From Chloroflexota bacterium (GTDB lineage: Bacteria; Chloroflexota; Anaerolineae; JAAYEA01), in the NCBI GenBank assembly GCA_019873665.1, contig JAIOAV010000037.1, positions 1 through 34,597 of the forward strand: a stretch of 34,597 nucleotides of DNA. Direction: 5' to 3'. Within the stretch, counting starts at the first letter, position 1. The number at the start of each line of letters is the position of its first letter. Positions 1 to 8,569 of the stretch are shown here, in pieces. The notes beneath the pieces were generated by a model that was not told where the DNA came from, searched no databases, and saw only the letters and a list, made by a program, of their open reading frames with translations. Position numbers and translations under genes: made by a program.

Positions 1-2
1 AG

Positions 3-458
3 ATCGACGTGGTGTCCACAGAACGTCGCATCTCGGACGAGACCAAGTTCGTCAAGGATCAGACCACCGTCGCTATGGACTTTGGGCGCATCACTGTGGG
101 CGACGATCTCGTCCTGTACCTCTTTGGGACTCCCGGCCAAAAACGCTTTGACTTTATGTGGGAGATCCTCTCAGAGGGGATGCTTGGCTTTGTCGTCATC
201 GTCGATAGCACCCGTCCAGAAACGTTTCGCGAGGCCAAGCAGATACTACAGACCTTCCGTGAATACTCCACCACGCCCTTTGTGGTGGCCGCGAACAAGC
301 AGGATCTCGAGGACGCTTGGTCTCCGGAAGATCTGCGCTATGCGTTGCGGTTGGATGGAGACGCAAAGGTTCTGCCATGCGTTGCCACTGACAAAGAAAG
401 CGTCAAGGGTATCTTGCTCGAGCTTCTATACAGCATTCTGGAAATGGCGCAGGAGTAA
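3..458 (+). CDS. MglA/Arf-like small GTPase, 5'-truncated by window edge
   Basis: C-terminal part of a small Ras-like GTPase of the bacterial MglA/Arf-like group (GTP/G-domain proteins that often work with Roadblock or V4R partners in signalling or polarity). The frame is open to the window edge (it reads I-D-V-V-S-T before the first possible GTG at 9), so the true start and the P-loop (G1) lie upstream. Seen here: the switch I threonine region (TTVAMDFG), a G3 motif written GTPGQ rather than DTAGQ, and the G4 motif ANKQD. The GTPGQ form is common in this prokaryotic group, so I do not read it as damage. The stop is TAA at 456-458. The next gene starts 52 bases downstream on the same strand, consistent with an operon. 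Family assignment is firm; cellular role is not known from the sequence. Confidence 0.85.
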   Translation: MDVVSTERRISDETKFVKDQTTVAMDFGRITVGDDLVLYLFGTPGQKRFDFMWEILSEGMLGFVVIVDSTRPETFREAKQILQTFREYSTTPFVVAANKQDLEDAWSPEDLRYALRLDGDAKVLPCVATDKESVKGILLELLYSILEMAQE

Positions 459-510
459 ACGCCTCTCGGCAAGCGCAGCCTTGCAGAGGGCTCTAGGAGG
501 ACTTGGTCAA

Positions 511-1161
511 ATGCCTAATGAGGAGAAAGGTAACGCCCAGGAAGAGAGGGTGTACTACTATTCGAACAAGCATGGGCGCATCTACCTGATGGCGATCGAG
601 GACGTGATTGGCAAGAACGGCCTCAACGCCGTGCTGAACTTTGCGAACCTGCGACATCTCATCAACAACTATCCTCCCAACAACTTGGAGCGCGGGTTCA
701 AATTCGCCGATTTCGCCGCCGTGAATCAGGCCATCGAGGACATGTATGGCGTCCGTGGTGGGCGTGGCCTCAACCTGCGCGCCGGTCGCGCCACCTTCAA
801 GTATGGACTGCGCGACTTTGCGCCTGTGTTGGGCATCGCGGACCTGGCCTTCAGACTGCTGCCTTTGCTGATGAAGCTCAAGACCGGATTGCCGCTCTTT
901 GCCGAAGTGTTCAACAAATACACCGATCAGGTTGTGCGCGTGGAAGAGGACGAGGAGCACTTTTATTGGCACATTGATCGTTGCCCCGTTTGCTGGGGGC
1001 GAACATCGGACAAGCCTTGCTGCCACACGGCGATGGGATTGCTGCAGGAAGCGCTGCATTGGGTCAGCGGCGGCAAGAGCTTTCGCGTGCGTGAGGTCAC
1101 TTGCATCGCCATGGGCGATGAGAACTGCAACTTTGTGATCGACAAAAAGCCGCTCGACTAG
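511..1161 (+). CDS. V4R (4-vinyl reductase) domain protein
   Basis: A 216-residue protein whose C-terminal two thirds match the V4R domain, a small-molecule- or metal-binding fold also found in bacteriochlorophyll enzymes and XylR/DmpR-type sensors. Six cysteines cluster at the end: C158 and C161 (CPVC), C170-C171, C198 and C206, the last two in the typical E-x-x-C-I-A-x-G-D-x-x-C-x-F ending. This pattern suggests a bound zinc or other metal (inference). The start ATG at 511 is chosen because AGGAGG lies at 495-500 with good spacing; longer reading in this frame would overlap the GTPase gene. It follows the GTPase gene directly, and GTPase-V4R-Roadblock associations are known in Chloroflexota and other phyla, so it is likely a sensor or adaptor for that GTPase. 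No DNA-binding domain is visible. Confidence 0.8.
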   Translation: MPNEEKGNAQEERVYYYSNKHGRIYLMAIEDVIGKNGLNAVLNFANLRHLINNYPPNNLERGFKFADFAAVNQAIEDMYGVRGGRGLNLRAGRATFKYGLRDFAPVLGIADLAFRLLPLLMKLKTGLPLFAEVFNKYTDQVVRVEEDEEHFYWHIDRCPVCWGRTSDKPCCHTAMGLLQEALHWVSGGKSFRVREVTCIAMGDENCNFVIDKKPLD

Positions 1162-1285
1162 ACGTCCCCCAAGAGACGAGCGCGAGAGTCATGTCATTAC
1201 GCAGCACGAGCAGAGATCTGTGGGGAAGCTCACCGGCTTTCCGCGGAGGCCCATCTGTATCGTGTGGATAGCCGCAGATAGAGCC

Positions 1286-2527
1286 ATGCAAAAGGTCATC
1301 ATTCGCGATAGACGCAAAATCCCCCCTTTTAACGAGCCGGCACGCGATTTGCGCATCCTGAACAAACCGCTTTGGCTCTTGCAGCGCGATGTCCTCGGCC
1401 CCTATTGCGATCTCGAGATCGAGGTGGACTCGATCCAGCAGCTCCACGACAACCGGCAGGAAATGCTCGTCTATCGCGACAATCTCTATTTTGATCGGCA
1501 TCTGATTGAGGCATTCCTGAGCAAGGCGATCGCATCGCGCCAAGCCTGTCGGATCGCCTTCTCTCCCGATGACAAGGCGATCATCACACATGCGCTGCCG
1601 TTGCAGGAAGGGATCCACCGGGAGGGGGATGTCTATGTGGCGGACTTGTGGTACTTGCCGCGAGGCTACGAGGAGAATGCGCGTCCACTGGTGGTCGACA
1701 CTGAGCCGCGTGAGCTTGGATACTACCACATCCCCACTTACATGGCTGCCTCTCGCGGCGATCTCGTTTTTCAGGTTCCCACGCGACCTTTTCTTTCCAT
1801 CGAAAACTGGGTGCACGTCTTTATGGCGAATTCGCCCTTTGGCGTCTTTGCCATCGGTAACCGCGTGGAAAAGTCGCTCGATCGCTGGGATGTCAAGCTC
1901 AGGATTCTGTTGCGCGCGCTCATCGAGCGAAAGCAACTGCTCTCGTGCTCATACATGGTCAAAGTCGGCAAGAATACGCACATTGATCCGACCGCCATCG
2001 TGCAAGGCCCAACCATCATCGGCGACAATGTGGATATCGGCGCGGGCTGCATGATCTCGAATTGCATTATCGGCAACAACGTGAACATCATGCACGGCGC
2101 GCAACTGCTCCTTAGCGTAGTGGGTGATGGCTCGTTCCTGCCATTTCGTGGTTCACTCTTTATGTCGACGTTGATGGAGAACGCGATGGTGGCGCAGAAC
2201 TCCACACTGCAATACTGCGTGATTGGCCGTAATACCTTCATTGGTGCCAATGTCACCTTCACCGATTTTAACTTGCTCTCGCAGCCGCTGCGCACGATGC
2301 ACGGAGATAGCCTTCATCAAGTGGGACTGCCGATCCTGGGCGGGTGCATCGGACACAATTGCCGCATTGGTGCGGGGCTGGTCTTCTATCCGGGGCGGAT
2401 CGTCGAATCGGATACGGTGCTGGTGCGATCCGACAGCCGGTCTGTCATTACCAAGAACGTCTCCTATGAAGAGAGCGACCATCATCACCTGAGGCGTGGA
2501 CAGCATCCGCGGCAATATCCGCGCTAG
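1286..2527 (+). CDS. left-handed beta-helix (hexapeptide repeat) transferase-like protein
   Basis: A 413-residue protein. The N-terminal half (about 1-230) has no motif I recognise; the C-terminal half (about 235-390) shows repeated isoleucine-rich hexapeptides such as HIDPTAIVQGP-TIIGDNVDIGAG and CIIGNNVNIM, the signature of a left-handed parallel beta-helix found in acyl- and nucleotidyl-transferases (GlmU, LpxD types). The N-terminal part lacks an obvious GxGTR-type nucleotidyltransferase loop, so substrate and reaction are unknown. I chose ATG at 1286 because the residues before it (from a GTG at 1220) look unlike coding sequence; the start has no strong ribosome binding site, so GTG 1220 remains possible. 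It is third in the + strand run after the GTPase and V4R genes, 124 bases downstream of the V4R stop. Confidence 0.7.
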   Translation: MQKVIIRDRRKIPPFNEPARDLRILNKPLWLLQRDVLGPYCDLEIEVDSIQQLHDNRQEMLVYRDNLYFDRHLIEAFLSKAIASRQACRIAFSPDDKAIITHALPLQEGIHREGDVYVADLWYLPRGYEENARPLVVDTEPRELGYYHIPTYMAASRGDLVFQVPTRPFLSIENWVHVFMANSPFGVFAIGNRVEKSLDRWDVKLRILLRALIERKQLLSCSYMVKVGKNTHIDPTAIVQGPTIIGDNVDIGAGCMISNCIIGNNVNIMHGAQLLLSVVGDGSFLPFRGSLFMSTLMENAMVAQNSTLQYCVIGRNTFIGANVTFTDFNLLSQPLRTMHGDSLHQVGLPILGGCIGHNCRIGAGLVFYPGRIVESDTVLVRSDSRSVITKNVSYEESDHHHLRRGQHPRQYPR

Positions 2528-2585
2528 GCCCGTCATCTTGATAAGCTAATGCTATTTAGTTGTGGATTGTGGTACTCCTGTCTTA

Positions 2586-2614
2586 TTGCGATTGCTTCAC
2601 CCAGCCCGTATAAT
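2586..2614 (+). promoter_or_regulatory. sigma-70-type promoter for the signalling operon
   Basis: TTGCGA at 2586-2591, a 17-base spacer and a perfect TATAAT at 2609-2614. It lies in the 161-base gap after the hexapeptide gene and about 75 bases before the ATG at 2689, where AGGAGG precedes the start. It would drive the four genes 2689-8468. Seen in sequence; activity is inferred. Confidence 0.65.
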
Positions 2615-2688
2615 GGGTGTAGCTGTAGCGGGCGACCACGCTTTCTCGGCGCGATGCCCGCGCGCCCGAGAGAAGGAGGCGGTAGAGG

Positions 2689-3588
2689 ATGAACAAGGGT
2701 TGCATCCTGATCGTCGAGGATGATAAAGACGTCGGGGAGATGCTCAAGCACTATTTCACGTACAAAGGCTATGAAGTGCTTTACGCCGTGCGTGGGAATG
2801 ATGCCCTAGCTCTCTCGCGGCGCAAGTTGCCCAACATTGTGCTTTTGGACATCATGCTCCCCGATATGGATGGCTATGAGGTATGCACCCATTTGCGACA
2901 GAACCTACGCACCAGCCATATCCCGATCCTCTTTTTGACACAGAAGGATGAGCGCAGCGACCGCATCGCCGGCTTGGAGCTGGGGGCCGACGACTATATC
3001 ACCAAGCCCTTCGATATGGAGGAGCTAGGGCTGCGCGTGCAGAACGCGCTGCGGCGTGCCAGCTACGAAAGCCTGACCAACCCCACTACCGCCTTGCCCA
3101 GTGGCAGGCTGATTGAAGAACAGCTGCGCACTCTCATGCATCGTAGCGGTTGGGCCATCTTGTATGTGCGCATCAACCACCTGCGCGAGTTTAATGAGGT
3201 CTATGGCTTTGTGGCGGGAGCCGACATCCTTCGCTTTCTGGCGATGATCTTGACCAGTGTGGTGGACGAGAATGGTCCCAATGATGACTTTATCGGCCAT
3301 ACCAGCGGGGATGACTTTGTCATCATCACCACGGCAGGTCGTGCCAGTGCACTGAAGGAGGGGCTGAAGGCCCGCTTTGATGCTGAGGTGGTTACGTTTT
3401 ACTCGTTCCGAGATCGGGAAAAGGGCTATCTGGCGATGCCTGATGTGGATGGAAAAGAGGTGCATGTGCCCTTGATGAGCCTCTCCGTCGGCATTGTCAC
3501 AGACGAGGGTGGCCCCTTTAGCGACATTCGTCAGATTACCGAGGTGGCGGCGGAAGCGCGTCGGATCGCGCACAAGGCGCTGTCCTGA
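2689..3588 (+). CDS. response regulator with receiver and degenerate GGDEF domain
   Basis: A 299-residue two-domain regulator. Residues 1-120 are a CheY-like receiver with acidic pocket E10-D11-D12, phospho-acceptor D54 (LLDIMLP), T84 and K106 (TKPF). Residues about 128-290 follow the GGDEF fold, but the signature is SGDDF (206-210) instead of GGDEF, and the metal-binding aspartate of the usual D-x-D-H-F-K stretch reads R-I-N-H-L-R. Family knowledge says such changes usually abolish diguanylate cyclase activity, so this may be a c-di-GMP or GTP-binding or purely protein-interaction output (inference). The start has a strong GAAGGAGG upstream. It begins an operon whose next gene, 55 bases downstream, is a hybrid-free histidine kinase, its likely partner. 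Confidence 0.85.
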   Translation: MNKGCILIVEDDKDVGEMLKHYFTYKGYEVLYAVRGNDALALSRRKLPNIVLLDIMLPDMDGYEVCTHLRQNLRTSHIPILFLTQKDERSDRIAGLELGADDYITKPFDMEELGLRVQNALRRASYESLTNPTTALPSGRLIEEQLRTLMHRSGWAILYVRINHLREFNEVYGFVAGADILRFLAMILTSVVDENGPNDDFIGHTSGDDFVIITTAGRASALKEGLKARFDAEVVTFYSFRDREKGYLAMPDVDGKEVHVPLMSLSVGIVTDEGGPFSDIRQITEVAAEARRIAHKALS

Positions 3589-3643
3589 GCCCCGCCCCCT
3601 TGTCTCAGGCACGCTGGCAACCTAGCTCTTGACAGGGATCACC

Positions 3644-6600
3644 ATGCGAAACGAACTCGTACCAGAGAGTGCAGGGAAACAGGTCCTTCGGCATCTACGC
3701 TGGCGCGTCATTCTCATTGCCAGCGCTATTGCGCTCTTGCTGGCTATCTACTACATGCTCATCGGCGAGATCGCCTGGCAAGGTTTCCTGGTCAATCTTC
3801 TGCTGAGCTTGCTGGTGGCGTGGGGAGTGGCTATTCTCGGTTACGGCATTATTGCCCGCATGTATGATCGCGCCGATGCGCGTGATCAGCATCTGCGCGA
3901 AAAAGTCGCTGAGCTGACCGCACTGCAGCGAATCAGCCGGGAGATGGGCAAGACGCTTGACCTGCAAAGCATCCTGAACCTGATGCTGCAGGAAGCGGCT
4001 GCCACCACTGGCGCCGCGCGCGGCCACATCATCATCGCCCGCGATCTGGATACGGCACAACCCTCGCTGGCCGCCACGATCGGCTACGAGCCGGAAGAAG
4101 AGCGGGAGCTGGCGCGCCTGCTGGCCGGGGCCGGAGAGAACCCCTTTACGGCTCTCGTGCGCTCCGGGAAGCTCTACTTGATGTCAGATCTTTCGCAGCT
4201 TCCATCACGCCACATCCTCGCCACATGGAGCGGGAATGCGCTGGGGGCGTTGGCCGTGCCGATCTTCTACGAGGGGGATATCTTTGGCGCTATTCATCTC
4301 TATAGCGATTTGCCTGACGCTTACAACCAGGTACATCTCGAGTTCCTGCAGGCTCTCTCGGAGCAGGCTAGTATCGCCATTGACAATGCGCAACGCTACC
4401 GCGAGCAGGTGCGGTTGAATGATTCGCTGCGCCTGCGGACGGAGCAACAGCAGGCCCTCTTTGAGGTCAGCCGCTCCTTGCGCATGGACAAGCCGCTGGA
4501 GGTTATCCTCGAGGATATCGCGTATGCGATGCAAGAGAGTGTCGGGTTTAACATCGTCTTGATCAGCGTCGTGGAGGGCGACCCGCCCTATCTGAAGCGC
4601 GTCGCCTCTGCTGGCATTCCGCTAGATGTGTTCGAGCGGTTGCGAAATCACCCGCAACCTCTGGCGCCGGCGCTGGCGCTCTTTGATGAGCGCTTTGCCT
4701 TCAGCCAGTCCTACTTTATCCCCCAGGAAGAGAAAAGCGTCTGGGAGGAGAGGATTGACATCCTGACGCTGCTGGTTGATCGTCAGCAAGAGGATCCCGA
4801 GGCGTGGCACGCTGAAGATGTGCTTTTCACCCCGCTGCGCAGTGCCGAAGGGCGGCTGCTTGGCGTGATCTCGGTAGATGACCCACGCGACGGGCGGCGT
4901 CCGACCAGAGCGACGATCGAGCCGCTGGAGACGTTTGCGGCGCAGGCCGCTCTGGCGGTGGAAAACGCACAGCTCTATCAGCAGACGCAACGCCGCATCG
5001 CCGAGATGGGCGCGCTGAACCGGATTGCGCAGGCGCTCGGCTCGACACTGGAAATCGGCGATCTCCTGCAACGCCTGTACCATTATGCCAGCAACGTCAT
5101 CCCTGCCACGCAATTCCTCGTCATGGAATATGACGAAGCCAACGATGAACTGCGGACGCTCTTTGCCGCGGCGCCTGAGGGAGGCAATGCGCTGACAGAG
5201 GATGGGCTGGCATTGGAGACCACCTATCAGATACGGGAGCTCTTGCACGCCCGCCAGCCACGCATGTTCTCGCCCGCACCCAGCGAGGAAAACGGACAGG
5301 GCCAATGGCTAGGTGCGCCGATGATCGCCGCCGACAAGGTGATCGGCGCCATCATGCTGCATAGCGCCGAGACGCTGGCAGCCAAGAATGCGGAGGCGCT
5401 CAATCTCCTCTCCACGATCGCGGCACAGGCTGCGGCGGCGCTGCAAAACGCCCGCCTTTATAGCCAGATTCGCGAGCTCAACTCGGCGCTGGAGCAGCGC
5501 GTTCAGGCGCGCACCGAGGAGCTGGCGGAGACGAACCGGCAGTTGTTGTTCGAGAAAGAGCGCGCGGAGGCGCTTTACCGTATCACCCGCGAATTGAGCG
5601 CCAGCCTCGATCTGGATCGCATCCTAAACCGTGCTCTCGACCTGGTGAGCCAGGCCATCGGTGCGGACCGCGGCGCTATCTTGATGCAGGATCGCGGCCA
5701 GAACCAGCTTACCATCCGCACACTGCGGGGAGCGGAACGGCTGCAGAATGGACAGCCGCAGAGCCATATGGTCTCGTCCAGCAATGGCGTCGTTGGCTGG
5801 GTGATGGCGAACCGAGAGCCGATGATCGTGGCCGACGCGACAAGCGATGCCTTATGGCAGGCAGCACCTCTCTCGGCGTGGAGAGAGGTACGCTCCGTCG
5901 TCGCCGTGCCCCTGATGGTGGGCGAGGATGTGCTGGGCGTTCTGCTGCTCGCCGATGCGCGTGCTAATCTCTTCAGTCACGAGCATCTGCGTCTCCTATC
6001 CGCTGCTGCCAGCCAGGTGGCGCAGGCGATCAGCAACGCCGAGCTCTACCGCCTCATCTGGGAGCAGGCGGAGCGGCTGGGCAACATGTTGCGCGCGCAA
6101 CAGACCGAGGCGTCGGAAAAGGCGGCCATACTGCAAGGCATTACAGATGGGGTGGTAGTGGTAGATACTGCGGGCGAGATTATCCTGGTCAACCGCGCCG
6201 CCGAAGACATCTTGGGCGCCAAGGCCAGCCGTCTTGTGGGCAAGACGATCCACGACATGCGCTTCTCGTCGCCAACGCACCAGGATAGCGCCATTATGGG
6301 CCTTTCTTGGATCAAGGAGCAGATCTCCAGGCCGTGGGAGCAATTGCAGGGGCAGGTGGTGGAGGATCGTTACGAGATAGATGGGAAGGTCATCAACGTC
6401 CGTCTCTCAGTCGTGCCCGCACCAGGTGAGCTGCCGGGCGAAATGCTCGGCGTGGTGGCGGTCTTCCGTGACATCACCGCCGAAGTGCAGGCCGACCGCG
6501 CCAAGAGCGAGTTCATCTCGACGGTGTCTCACGAATTGCGCACGCCATTGACGTCCATCAAGGGATATACCGATCTCATCTTGATGGGGGCCGTTGGCGA

Positions 6601-7255
6601 GATGAACGAGGCCCAGCGGCGCTTTCTGGGAACGGTTCGTGCCAATGTGGATCGCCTGGGCAGCCTCGTGGGCGACTTGTTGGATATCTCGCGTCTGGAA
6701 TCGGGGCGCATGCGGCTGCAGGTCAGCGAGGTGAACATGGCGGAGGTAATCACGCAGGTTGTCTCTGCTATGAAGGGCCCATTTGCCGCGCAGCGCGTCC
6801 TCCTTAATATGCATCTCGTGGAACCTCTGCCGGTTATCCAGGGGGACAAGGAGCGGATTACGCAAGTGCTTCTGAACCTGCTGGAGAATGCCTGCCGGTA
6901 CACGCTGCCTGGAGGTAAGGCGGATGTGTTGGCGCGTGTCGAAAACGGCGAGCTCCGGGTGGATATTGCCGATACGGGCATCGGCATCTCACTAGAGGAT
7001 CAGAAGCATGTGTTTGAGCGCTTCTTCCGCGGCGATCACCCTCTGGTGAAGGAGCGAGAGGGCACCGGCTTGGGTCTGGCGATCGTCAAGTCCATCATCG
7101 AGATGCATGGCGGTCGCATCTGGTTGCAGAGCAGCCTTGGCGAGGGCAGCACCTTTTCCTTTACGTTGCCGATCGCCGCAGAGACAGGCGCTACATTGCG
7201 CGTGGCGGATACATCTGCGCTCTCCTTGGAGGGGAGCCGGGGAGAACAGGACTAG
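3644..7255 (+). CDS. membrane-anchored multi-GAF/PAS sensor histidine kinase
   Basis: A 1203-residue sensor kinase. Order: two membrane helices (about 21-41 and 48-70), GAF1 (about 105-250), GAF2 (about 270-450), GAF3 (about 455-605), a charged coiled coil (about 608-645), GAF4 (about 650-810), PAS (about 835-945), HisKA dimerisation domain with phospho-accepting H963 (SHELRTPLTS), and a HATPase_c domain with N1082 (N-box ENACRYT), D1110 (G1 box DTGIGI), the FERFFRG F-box and the GTGLGL G2 box. All catalytic residues are present, so it should be active. Only about six residues lie between the membrane helices, so sensing is probably cytoplasmic through the GAF/PAS domains. The ATG at 3644 is preferred over TTG at 3629. 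Receivers lie on both sides, the downstream one only two bases away. Ligands are unknown. Confidence 0.92.
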   Translation: MRNELVPESAGKQVLRHLRWRVILIASAIALLLAIYYMLIGEIAWQGFLVNLLLSLLVAWGVAILGYGIIARMYDRADARDQHLREKVAELTALQRISREMGKTLDLQSILNLMLQEAAATTGAARGHIIIARDLDTAQPSLAATIGYEPEEERELARLLAGAGENPFTALVRSGKLYLMSDLSQLPSRHILATWSGNALGALAVPIFYEGDIFGAIHLYSDLPDAYNQVHLEFLQALSEQASIAIDNAQRYREQVRLNDSLRLRTEQQQALFEVSRSLRMDKPLEVILEDIAYAMQESVGFNIVLISVVEGDPPYLKRVASAGIPLDVFERLRNHPQPLAPALALFDERFAFSQSYFIPQEEKSVWEERIDILTLLVDRQQEDPEAWHAEDVLFTPLRSAEGRLLGVISVDDPRDGRRPTRATIEPLETFAAQAALAVENAQLYQQTQRRIAEMGALNRIAQALGSTLEIGDLLQRLYHYASNVIPATQFLVMEYDEANDELRTLFAAAPEGGNALTEDGLALETTYQIRELLHARQPRMFSPAPSEENGQGQWLGAPMIAADKVIGAIMLHSAETLAAKNAEALNLLSTIAAQAAAALQNARLYSQIRELNSALEQRVQARTEELAETNRQLLFEKERAEALYRITRELSASLDLDRILNRALDLVSQAIGADRGAILMQDRGQNQLTIRTLRGAERLQNGQPQSHMVSSSNGVVGWVMANREPMIVADATSDALWQAAPLSAWREVRSVVAVPLMVGEDVLGVLLLADARANLFSHEHLRLLSAAASQVAQAISNAELYRLIWEQAERLGNMLRAQQTEASEKAAILQGITDGVVVVDTAGEIILVNRAAEDILGAKASRLVGKTIHDMRFSSPTHQDSAIMGLSWIKEQISRPWEQLQGQVVEDRYEIDGKVINVRLSVVPAPGELPGEMLGVVAVFRDITAEVQADRAKSEFISTVSHELRTPLTSIKGYTDLILMGAVGEMNEAQRRFLGTVRANVDRLGSLVGDLLDISRLESGRMRLQVSEVNMAEVITQVVSAMKGPFAAQRVLLNMHLVEPLPVIQGDKERITQVLLNLLENACRYTLPGGKADVLARVENGELRVDIADTGIGISLEDQKHVFERFFRGDHPLVKEREGTGLGLAIVKSIIEMHGGRIWLQSSLGEGSTFSFTLPIAAETGATLRVADTSALSLEGSRGEQD

Positions 7256-7257
7256 AG

Positions 7258-7650
7258 ATGAACAACCCGCTCAAGATTCTGATTGCAGAGGACGAAAAGG
7301 ATATCCGCGAGCTAGTGGGATTTACCCTCACTTTTGGCGGATACAGCGTCATCGAGGTGGCCGACGGCAAGGCGGCAGTCGCGCGGGCTTTGGCGGAGCA
7401 TCCAGACCTTGTGATCCTTGATGTGCGTATGCCCAAAATGAGCGGCTATGAGGCATGTCAGGCTTTGCAGGCGATGGATGAAACAAAGGATATCCCGGTC
7501 GTCTTTCTGTCGGCCAAAGGTCAAGAGGTGGAGGTAAATCAAGGGCTGGAGATGGGTGCCATAGCCTATATCCTCAAGCCCTTTGCCCCGAATGAGCTGC
7601 TGGAACAGGTGGGCAAGATCCTCCAAAATGCGCAGGAAGCGCGTGCATGA
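7258..7650 (+). CDS. single-domain CheY-like response regulator
   Basis: A 130-residue stand-alone receiver. Seen: acidic pocket E11-D12-E13, phospho-acceptor D55 (ILDVRMP), S85 in the usual Thr/Ser position and K107 (LKPF). No output domain follows, so it acts by protein contact or as a phosphate shuttle (inference). It starts two bases after the stop of the histidine kinase and its own stop overlaps the start of the next gene, so it is almost surely translated together with both and phosphorylated by the upstream kinase. Confidence 0.92.
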   Translation: MNNPLKILIAEDEKDIRELVGFTLTFGGYSVIEVADGKAAVARALAEHPDLVILDVRMPKMSGYEACQALQAMDETKDIPVVFLSAKGQEVEVNQGLEMGAIAYILKPFAPNELLEQVGKILQNAQEARA

Positions 7651-8468
7651 GTGCATTGCTTTTGGATGGCGCGTTGTTGCATTACGAGGCGTGGGGCCGT
7701 GGACAGCCCCTCGTCCTTTTGCACGGCTGGCTTGGCTCCTGGCGCTACTGGATGCGCACGATGGAAGCGCTCTCGTCCGACTATCGCGCCTATTCCTTTG
7801 ACTTTTGGGGATTTGGTGATTCGGCCAAGGTCAAACCGCGCTACAATATCGTTTCGTATGTGCGCCTGCTGGACGATTTCCTGGCAGAGATGGGGATCGA
7901 GAACACGGCGCTGGTCGGGCACTCGGTGGGCGGAGTCGTGGCGATGATCCTTGCCTCCCGCCGCCCTGAACGGGTGCAGCGGCTCGTGCTGGTTGACACA
8001 CCCCTCCAGCCCGGTGCCATCCATGGCCGATTGCGATCCTTCAGTAACCCGCTGGCCAGCCAGCTCTTTTGGCGTCCGGAGACCGATACAACTATGCGCA
8101 GGCTGCTCGGAGGCTTTCGCATCAGCCATGAGGAGGTGGATAGCGAGGCGGTCAAGACGGATCCCGATGCCATTACCGAGACCATGCGCTCGCTGGCGGG
8201 CGTCAGCCTGGAGGACGAGTTGCGCCGGGTTCAAGTGCCCGTCCTCGCGGTATTCGGTGGCAATGACCCCCTGGTCAATGTCTCACAGGCCGCCGCGATT
8301 GAGAATCTGTGCCCGCATGCCCGCGCCATTGTTTTGGACCAGTCGCGTCACTTTCCCATGCTTGAGGAGCCCGCCAAGTTCCATCGGCTGCTCCGTGATT
8401 TCCTCGTCGAGCAGGAGAACCTCGAAAGCATCCAGGTCAAGGAGATGTGGCACCGCCGCACCCATTGA
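7647..8468 (+). CDS. alpha/beta-fold hydrolase
   Basis: A 273-residue alpha/beta hydrolase. The catalytic triad can be placed: nucleophile S93 in GHSVGG, acid D207 in GGNDPLV and H235 in QSRHFP. The oxyanion-hole HGW motif is at 26-28 and a FDFWGFGDS segment at 51-59. Size and motifs fit the esterase/C-C hydrolase/lipase group; the substrate cannot be told. The ATG overlaps the receiver stop codon (ATGA), so translation is coupled to a signalling gene, which is unusual and echoes RsbQ-type hydrolases that make or process a signal for a partner (speculative parallel). It is the last gene of the operon; a convergent gene follows. Confidence 0.88.
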   Translation: MSALLLDGALLHYEAWGRGQPLVLLHGWLGSWRYWMRTMEALSSDYRAYSFDFWGFGDSAKVKPRYNIVSYVRLLDDFLAEMGIENTALVGHSVGGVVAMILASRRPERVQRLVLVDTPLQPGAIHGRLRSFSNPLASQLFWRPETDTTMRRLLGGFRISHEEVDSEAVKTDPDAITETMRSLAGVSLEDELRRVQVPVLAVFGGNDPLVNVSQAAAIENLCPHARAIVLDQSRHFPMLEEPAKFHRLLRDFLVEQENLESIQVKEMWHRRTH

Positions 8469-8482
8469 CCTCCGGACTCGAT

Positions 8483-8533
8483 ACTGCGGCGCGTTGACAG
8501 GCAATGACGCGCCTTCGCCGCTTCCCCCGCAGT
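8483..8533. terminator. structured convergent intergenic region, possible terminator
   Basis: Between convergent genes. Nested inverted repeats are visible: ACTGCGG (8483-8489) with CCGCAGT (8527-8533), and GGCGCGT (8488-8494) with ACGCGCC (8507-8513). The two pairs overlap and no U-run follows, so this is a weak terminator candidate. Confidence 0.3.
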
Positions 8534-8569
8534 TCCTTTCCGCGCAGATCGTCCGCGTTCTCTGCCAGC

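Noticed and set aside
493-1059. Long - strand open frame opposite the V4R gene
   Set aside because: It mirrors a clear + strand gene with a ribosome binding site and family motifs; its translation is biased and has no recognisable domain.
1220-1285. GTG start for the hexapeptide protein
   Set aside because: The extra 22 residues look unlike a protein start and no ribosome binding site precedes the GTG; kept only as an alternative.
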